From: Triparma columacea
Taxonomy: Eukaryota > Sar > Bolidophyceae > Parmales > Triparmaceae
Length of the DNA stretch: 21,367 nucleotides
NCBI GenBank assembly: GCA_030267965.1
Contig: BRYA01000142.1
Location: 87,681 to 109,047, forward strand
Reading direction: 5' to 3'
Part shown: positions 16,742 to 21,367 of the stretch, in pieces
How the letters are laid out: every line of letters starts with the position of its first letter
Position numbering within the stretch: position 1 is the first letter of the stretch
Notes under the pieces: model-generated
Told to the model about the DNA's origin: nothing
Databases searched by the model: none
What the model saw: the letters and a program-made list of their open reading frames with translations, nothing else
Program-made: the position numbers and the translations under genes

Positions 16742-19423
16742 ATGGACTCTCACGTACCTGTAAAGACGCTTACATTCGAAGAGACGTGGGCCAAGTACAG
16801 GTGGCTCCAGGAAGACATTCAGAAAGCTAAGGCAGAACACGAGGGTGAGATAGGAGACCACTTTGAACAACTCTTTGAGAGGAGACGACCATCGAAGAAC
16901 TCTTTTGCCATGGATGTAGACCCCCGCCGAGCTTTCCTCACGCATGCCCTCCGATCGAACATCTGTCAAACCCCTCATCTCCCCTCTCCCCCACCACGAA
17001 CTAACCCCTACCCCCCTCCTTCAGGACGGAAGGCAAACATTTCCAGGCAACTGCATGTCGACAATGGCGACGAAAGCGAAGCGGAGATACACAGAAACAC
17101 AGTGAGGGCGAAACTAGCACTTGTGGCGCCTAAGTACAGCAACTTTGAAACATTGAAGAGGTCCACATCCCTGGGCGGCCTTTACCATCCGAAGCCCGGT
17201 TCGAAGGCGGGAAAGCTCGCAATCTTGCAGAGGAACGAGCGCGACAATGTGGCTTTCAACCAGGTGCAAAAGGTCCAGCTCCCAAATTGGTGCTTCAAGA
17301 TTGACCTGAGCAAGGACTCCATGCGGGACCTGACCCTAGATTTGATAGATAGGAAGTGGGCACAGAGCGGGGGCGGTAAAGGGAAGGTTACGGGGAAGGG
17401 GAATGCGGCGGCGAAGAAAAAAACCAGGATCAAGCTTTCCCCAAGGATGAGCCAGGATGAGAAGGAGGAGGAAAGTCCAGTAGTACTCGCCATGAAGAAC
17501 TTTAACAAGAAGGCTCTCGCTCTGAACAAGAAGAAGACAGAGAGCAAACGGATCAAGAATCCAAAGAGGAGGCTTCCGCCTTCGTCGGGAGCGACAGGGG
17601 TCCGCGTTGCAATTTCCTCAAGAGGCGAAATTCTGTCCACGGTAAAACCAGAGTTTGAGCACCTCGCCTCAAAACCCTGTACCTTCAAGCCGCAGTATCA
17701 GTGCGAGCTGACCAATTCGCGTAGGCCCGCGACTACTCCCAACCCAAGTCTCAACTATGAGGAGTTCGGAATAACAAAGATGAACATGGTCAGGGCAATG
17801 AAGCAGCACAGGAAGGAGGTATGGCTCGAGAAGCAAAAGCTCGACAGGCAGAGAGAGGAGAACGTCCTGAACAGCATCTTGGCGAAGGAGAGCAGGAGAG
17901 ACGTCATGTACCAGGAGCGGATGCACCAGGAAAGGCAGACCATTTTCCTGCGGATTGTAGCGATGGTGGTGAGGACTCCTCAAACCCTGGGGCCAGCACT
18001 TCTCGCTGGGCGAGAAAAGAACAGGATCGCTAGGTACGAAAGAGGGTAGGGGGATGGGGCGGAGGGGAGCTTGCAGTTGCATCGACTCGATACTCTTCTA
18101 CTTCGCCACTCACCAGCTCCCCTTCTCCTCCTCTCCACAGACTCCGCAATATATCAGCGACAATCATTCAGCGCAACTGGAAGATTCACTTCTCCATGAG
18201 AATGATGAAGCTCGTTCTGGCCTTCAAAAACCTCGGACTCCAATTCTCATTGAGCGTCAGGATAAGGAGGAAGCATAGGTACATCGACATCATAAAGACC
18301 TTCTTCCTGAAAATCAAGAACGAGGCGGGGCCGCAGATTGTCAAGTCGTTCATGTATAATGTAAGAAAGGCGCAAGCTTACGTCAGAACCTTCTTGGCTT
18401 GCAGGAAGGCACGGAGGGAGCTCATTGGACGGTTTTGGGTGAAGATTGAGGGAAGGATCAGAAACGACCTCGTCGCCGCCCAGCACGCCAGGTATATTGA
18501 GTCTCAGAACATTCTGAGCCACGTCCCGGAGCTTATGGATACAATCTACAAGTTCAGGGCGGCAAAAAGCAAGGCTGACAGGATTGTGTCGAAGGTGAAG
18601 AGGAAGAACCACGAGAGGCTCGAGAAAAACGAATTCTATGGGAAACATGGCGTTCAAAATAGCCACCTTCGAAATCATGCCAAAAAGCACATGAAGGAGA
18701 AGGGCGGAGAGGAGGGGGAGGGGGAGGGGGAGGTAAAGGAAATGGGGGTGGGGGAGGTTGAGGAGGAGGCCCAGAGGGGAGAGGAAGAGGCCCAGAAGCA
18801 GAAACAAAAGAATGCTTTGTCAAACTTTATCACCCCCGAGATAAGGGACGCAATCATTCACAGGGATGTCAGGGCAATGAGGTAAGTGAAAATGTGAAGG
18901 TGGACAACAGACTGAAAATGACGCCGAAATCGAAAGTATGTGTAGAGCCATGCAGAAGAATAATACTAAACCCCATGACCGCAGGATCGCTTACCTGGAA
19001 AGCACCAAGAACTTCATTTCGTCAGCCGAGAACTTTGTCCCAGACAAAGATACAGCAAAAAAGCTCTTAACCGACCAAGGCAAGGGGGAGATGCAACACA
19101 TGAAAATGCTGGCGGCCGATCTCATGACAACGAAGGAAGTCAAGAGGCCAATGTTTTGCCTCTTCACTGGACATTACGGCGGGAAGGACTGGTTCACCAT
19201 CATCCAAAAGGCAATCAAGGAGGATATGATCAAGAAGAAAAAGAAGAAGGACAAGGTGCTAGTATTTAAACCTGCAAAGACGATCGACCTCTTGATCGAG
19301 AAACAGGCGAAGGAGCGCTTTGAGAGGGAACACAACAAGCGAGTGGAGGCTGCCAGAAGACAGAGGCTAGAAGAGAAAGCAGGGGGGAGGAAAAAGGGAG
19401 TTGTAACCGACGATGATATGTGA
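16742..19423 (+). CDS. basic coiled-coil protein with an IQ-like motif, function unknown
   Basis: Exons 16742-18033, 18141-18881 and 18985-19423 join in phase (AG|A and AG|G, both Arg) to 823 residues. A possible extra in-frame intron at 16845-17024 (GTGAGA to TTCAG, 180 nt) would give 763. Visible features are a charged N-terminus; Lys-rich stretches; a helical segment around residues 360-400 (ending near KEVWLEKQKLDRQREENVL); ISATIIQRNWKIHF at about 435-448, which resembles an IQ calmodulin-binding motif; a Gly/Glu-rich low-complexity region near 18700-18800; and a highly basic C-terminal tail (IKKKKKKDK, KERFEREHNKR). It could be a cytoskeletal or flagellar scaffold, which is only inference. 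I do not recognise the family. An earlier in-frame ATG at 16565 exists, but the sequence there is AT-rich and lies 35 bases after the Cgi121 stop, so I prefer 16742. Confidence 0.7.
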
Positions 19424-19611
19424 CGACGCCAAAATGAAACTTGGGGGAACGTGGTTGTTTGCGTTTTAATAAGATGGCCGGGGAGGGGATGGACGAGGAG
19501 GAGGCTAGTAGGGCGATGATGGCGGGGGGGGGGAGGGGGAGGCTTCGGCTAAAAAAGTAACGACGAGAGAAGGGTTGGATGGGTTATGTCGAGGTAGAAA
19601 TAAGGAGGGCC
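19424..19611 (+). other. spacer between the IQ-like gene and the TLK fragment
   Basis: 188 bases, G-rich. It includes a short ATG frame at 19475 that stops at 19557-19559. It encodes no kinase N-lobe or catalytic loop, which is why the downstream fragment appears orphaned. AATAAG near 19468 may serve the IQ-like gene's 3' end. Confidence 0.45.
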
Positions 19612-20000
19612 TTAGCAAAATAGTGGACAACGAGGACGACGGCGACTCGCTAGAGCTTACCTCGCAGGGTGCGGGGACGTATTGGTACCTACCCCCAGAG
19701 TGCTTCATGACGGGGAAGGCGGTCAGGATCAGCAACAAGGTGGACGTTTGGAGCCTGGGAGTAATTTACTACCAGATGCTCTACGGGAAGAGGCCCTTCG
19801 GGGACGGGCAGAGCCAGGACAGGGTCCTCTCCAACAACCTTATCCTCAACGCCACGGAGGTGAAATTCCCGCTGAAGCCACAAGTCAGCAAGGAGGGGAA
19901 GGACTTCATAGCCAACATGCTCACTCACAACCAGGTACTCAGACCGGACATCACGCAACTCTGCGCACACAAGTACCTCAGGATCAAGGGGAAGCTGTGA
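19612..20000 (+). pseudogene. 5'-truncated Tousled-like kinase fragment (C-lobe only)
   Basis: An uninterrupted frame matches the C-terminal half of the TLK catalytic domain. It starts at GLSKIV, the residue right after DF of the DFG motif, and continues through LTSQGAGTYWYLPPECF (activation loop and P+1/APE region), SNKVDVWSLGVIYYQMLYG, RPFGDGQSQ, ATEVKFPLKP, and ends in RIKGKL. TLKs phosphorylate the histone chaperone Asf1 during S phase. Missing are the glycine loop, the VAIK Lys, the HRD loop and DF of DFG: the codons before GLSK encode KE. There is no in-frame ATG until CFMTG, deep inside the domain. It cannot be an active kinase by itself. The stop-free frame argues for a recent partial duplication, or for a misassembled or rearranged gene. 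An AG just before GGC CTT could be an acceptor, so the break may lie in an intron of the parent gene. Confidence 0.7.
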
Positions 20001-20606
20001 TGGGGGGAACATTAGGCCATGAAACGTTACCCTTTTCAAGCCTCAGATACATAATGAAAAGGTCCGCGTTTGTATTAAAATAATAATTAAAATGTGTTTT
20101 TTGGTAGTTTAGAGCAAGATACAAGTGGGCTGCGCAAAGGTTACCTAACCCTGGTCAACGCAAAGTGACTGAACAATGTGTAAAGTGAATAATTAACAAC
20201 AATTCTGTTTCTGGGGCTGTAGGCTGGACTCCTGCTAAAATTCCTCTCACTTGCACCCTTACCACAAAAATAATTGTGCTTGCGACTACCGACCGCCCAA
20301 TAAATAGCACTTGAGCTTTCTATTACACCACCTCGACTCGAATCTCCGTTATCACAAGCAAAACTTGCCTGACGCTTCCCCCCACACCCCCGCCTCGGCA
20401 CAACAGCTTTACTGGTTTTGGTGATCTCTCCCATTAGGACCTCTCGCACCCCGTAACTCACCTCATACATTCATCTACGACTCCGACCAGAACCTCATTA
20501 CATATTTGACTCCCCCGCCGTCCAACAACCACAACATTGTCCATCCTGCCCTGAGCCCTCCTGCTCAAGGCTCAAACCTAAGCTTGCGGACAGCATATTC
20601 GTCAAG
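20001..20606. other. non-coding spacer, no supported gene; probable promoter of the gene at 20873
   Basis: About 600 bases, AT-rich up to 20330 and then C-rich. ATTAAA-type signals around 20077-20092 may serve the TLK fragment. On the minus strand an ATG at 20470 is followed after three codons by GTGAGT, and a frame without a strong coding look runs to 20141; I do not call it. No tRNA-like fold was recognised. Confidence 0.4.
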
Positions 20607-20865
20607 GTAAGTGACGCAGAGGGGGGGGGGGGACAATATGACGAGAAAGTGAGGATTTTGGGCCTGCGCAAACCTTTTCATTGTGGAGATAAATGGTGGA
20701 AGAACACAGCAGATTGCAAGACTGTTGGGTACAAGGGGGCCTTCTAGGCAACTTCTTGGAACTGGTCGTAAATAGCATGCGAAGCTCGACTTACCTTTCA
20801 CTGAACTCACCGCACCCGATAATTTGCCCTTGCACGCCGTTAGATAACAAGAAAGCCGATTTTAG
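20607..20865 (+). other. probable 5' UTR intron of the gene at 20873
   Basis: CAAG|GTAAGTG at 20607 is a strong donor, and GATTTTAG|TATAAAAATG gives an acceptor seven bases before the ATG. The intron would be 259 nt. It contains a run of 12 G at 20621-20632. No ATG-started coding exon was found upstream, so the first exon is likely untranslated. Confidence 0.45.
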
Positions 20866-20872
20866 TATAAAA

Positions 20873-21367
20873 ATGAGCACTATAGCGAGCCCCAAGCTGG
20901 AGGACGAGCACATCGTCGCTGCGAACGACGTCAAGAGGGGCACCTTTGACCAAGTGCAATTTGTCGACGTCAAGAGCGAAGTCAATGAGGAGACTGTTGG
21001 TGCTGCTGAAGACATTGTTGCCTCAATTGATGACAATGATATGGAGAAGGGACGCGTTACTCGCGTCCACGATCCCCCCGACGAGCTTGACAGCGCCGAA
21101 AATCTGGTGGACGAAGAAGACGAGAAGAGGGAACTGCCCCCCGTCAGTGTCGGCGACACCAGACAGACTGATGAGGAGATTGACCAAGCCGCGCTGGAGG
21201 CTCTTGCCAATATTATTAGGAATGAGCCGCAGGATTATAGCGAAGAGGAGGAAGCAGTGATGAGGGACGGCAAGGAGTTCTATAGGAAGTGCATAGCAAG
21301 CAAGAAATTCAAGAATGTGAAGAGTCCAGATCCCAGGGTGAAGATGAAGTTTGTCCATCTTGAGGGG
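20873..21367 (+). CDS. N-terminus of an acidic protein of unknown function, cut by the window edge
   Basis: An open frame starts at an ATG at 20873 and runs 165 codons to the last base with no stop. The sequence is rich in Asp and Glu (DDNDMEKGRV, DEEDEKRELP, YSEEEEAVMRDG), with no signal peptide or membrane segment. Near the right edge it turns into a more structured part, EFYRKCIASKKFKNVKSPDP followed by VKMKFVHLEG. From memory this resembles the lead-in to START-like lipid-binding domains of stramenopile proteins, a weak impression that needs the missing part. Codon use (GAG, AAG, GAC) looks coding. A 5' UTR intron is probable just upstream. Confidence 0.7.
   Translation, partial: MSTIASPKLEDEHIVAANDVKRGTFDQVQFVDVKSEVNEETVGAAEDIVASIDDNDMEKGRVTRVHDPPDELDSAENLVDEEDEKRELPPVSVGDTRQTDEEIDQAALEALANIIRNEPQDYSEEEEAVMRDGKEFYRKCIASKKFKNVKSPDPRVKMKFVHLEG

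Noticed and set aside
19405..19620. Fusion of the IQ-like gene with the TLK fragment by alternative splicing (a GTAACC donor near the IQ stop)
   Set aside because: The donor is weak, the acceptor has no pyrimidine tract, and the result would still lack the kinase N-lobe and catalytic loop.
20320..20360. CTCGAATC-like string resembling a tRNA T-loop
   Set aside because: No matching acceptor, D or anticodon arms around it.
20141..20470. 109-residue minus-strand ORF
   Set aside because: No motif, AT-rich codons, and a GTGAGT donor right after its third codon suggests that even if the ATG is used the frame is not continuous.

Overview
The window looks like nuclear DNA of a photosynthetic stramenopile (ochrophyte alga). 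Genes are split by short GT-AG introns (68-287 nt, donors mostly GTGAGT/GTAAGT, sometimes with an ACTAAC-like branch site before the acceptor). Two proteins (at 610 and 13367) begin with a hydrophobic signal peptide followed by a Phe-containing cleavage motif (TAFHTPP, QAFVPTS), the bipartite targeting signal of red-derived complex plastids. TPPP/p25-alpha repeats point to a lineage with flagella. A bolidophyte/Parmales-like or related ochrophyte is my guess; the sequence alone does not fix the genus.

Layout. 92-305 (+): possible last exon of a gene entering from the left. 610-1194 (+): plastid-targeted protein of unknown function. 1314-3177 (-): three-exon p25-alpha/TPPP-like protein with two full p25-alpha domains and a third C-terminal motif. 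3318-11954 (+): seven-exon gene for a ~2,684-residue coiled-coil protein with an internal WW domain, a recent 42-residue tandem duplication and three acidic C-terminal repeats; it is divergent from the TPPP gene over 140 bp. 12289-12907 (-): a three-exon gene too fragmented for simple ORF calling, whose spliced 69-residue product has the hallmarks of a heterotrimeric G-protein gamma subunit, including a C-terminal CaaX box (CVIL). 13367-14119 (+): three-exon plastid ribosomal protein bS21. 15023-15619 (+): cytosolic ribosomal protein uL13 (L13a). 15928-16530 (+): KEOPS subunit Cgi121/TPRKB. 16742-19423 (+): three-exon basic coiled-coil protein with an IQ-like motif. 19612-20000 (+): orphan 3' half of a Tousled-like kinase catalytic domain with no N-lobe, catalytic loop or start codon. 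20873-21367 (+): start of an acidic protein that runs off the right edge.

There is no operon-like logic. The genes cover translation (uL13, bS21), tRNA modification (Cgi121), signalling (G gamma) and probably cytoskeleton or flagellum (TPPP, giant WW/coiled-coil protein, IQ-like protein). Intergenic spacers are short and rich in C/T tracts. TTAGGGTT/AACCCTAA motifs recur in several spacers. I saw no mobile element, CRISPR array, tRNA or rRNA. The most interesting items are the hidden G gamma gene, the multi-p25-alpha protein, the truncated TLK copy, the giant WW protein and two introns that are multiples of three and stop-free.
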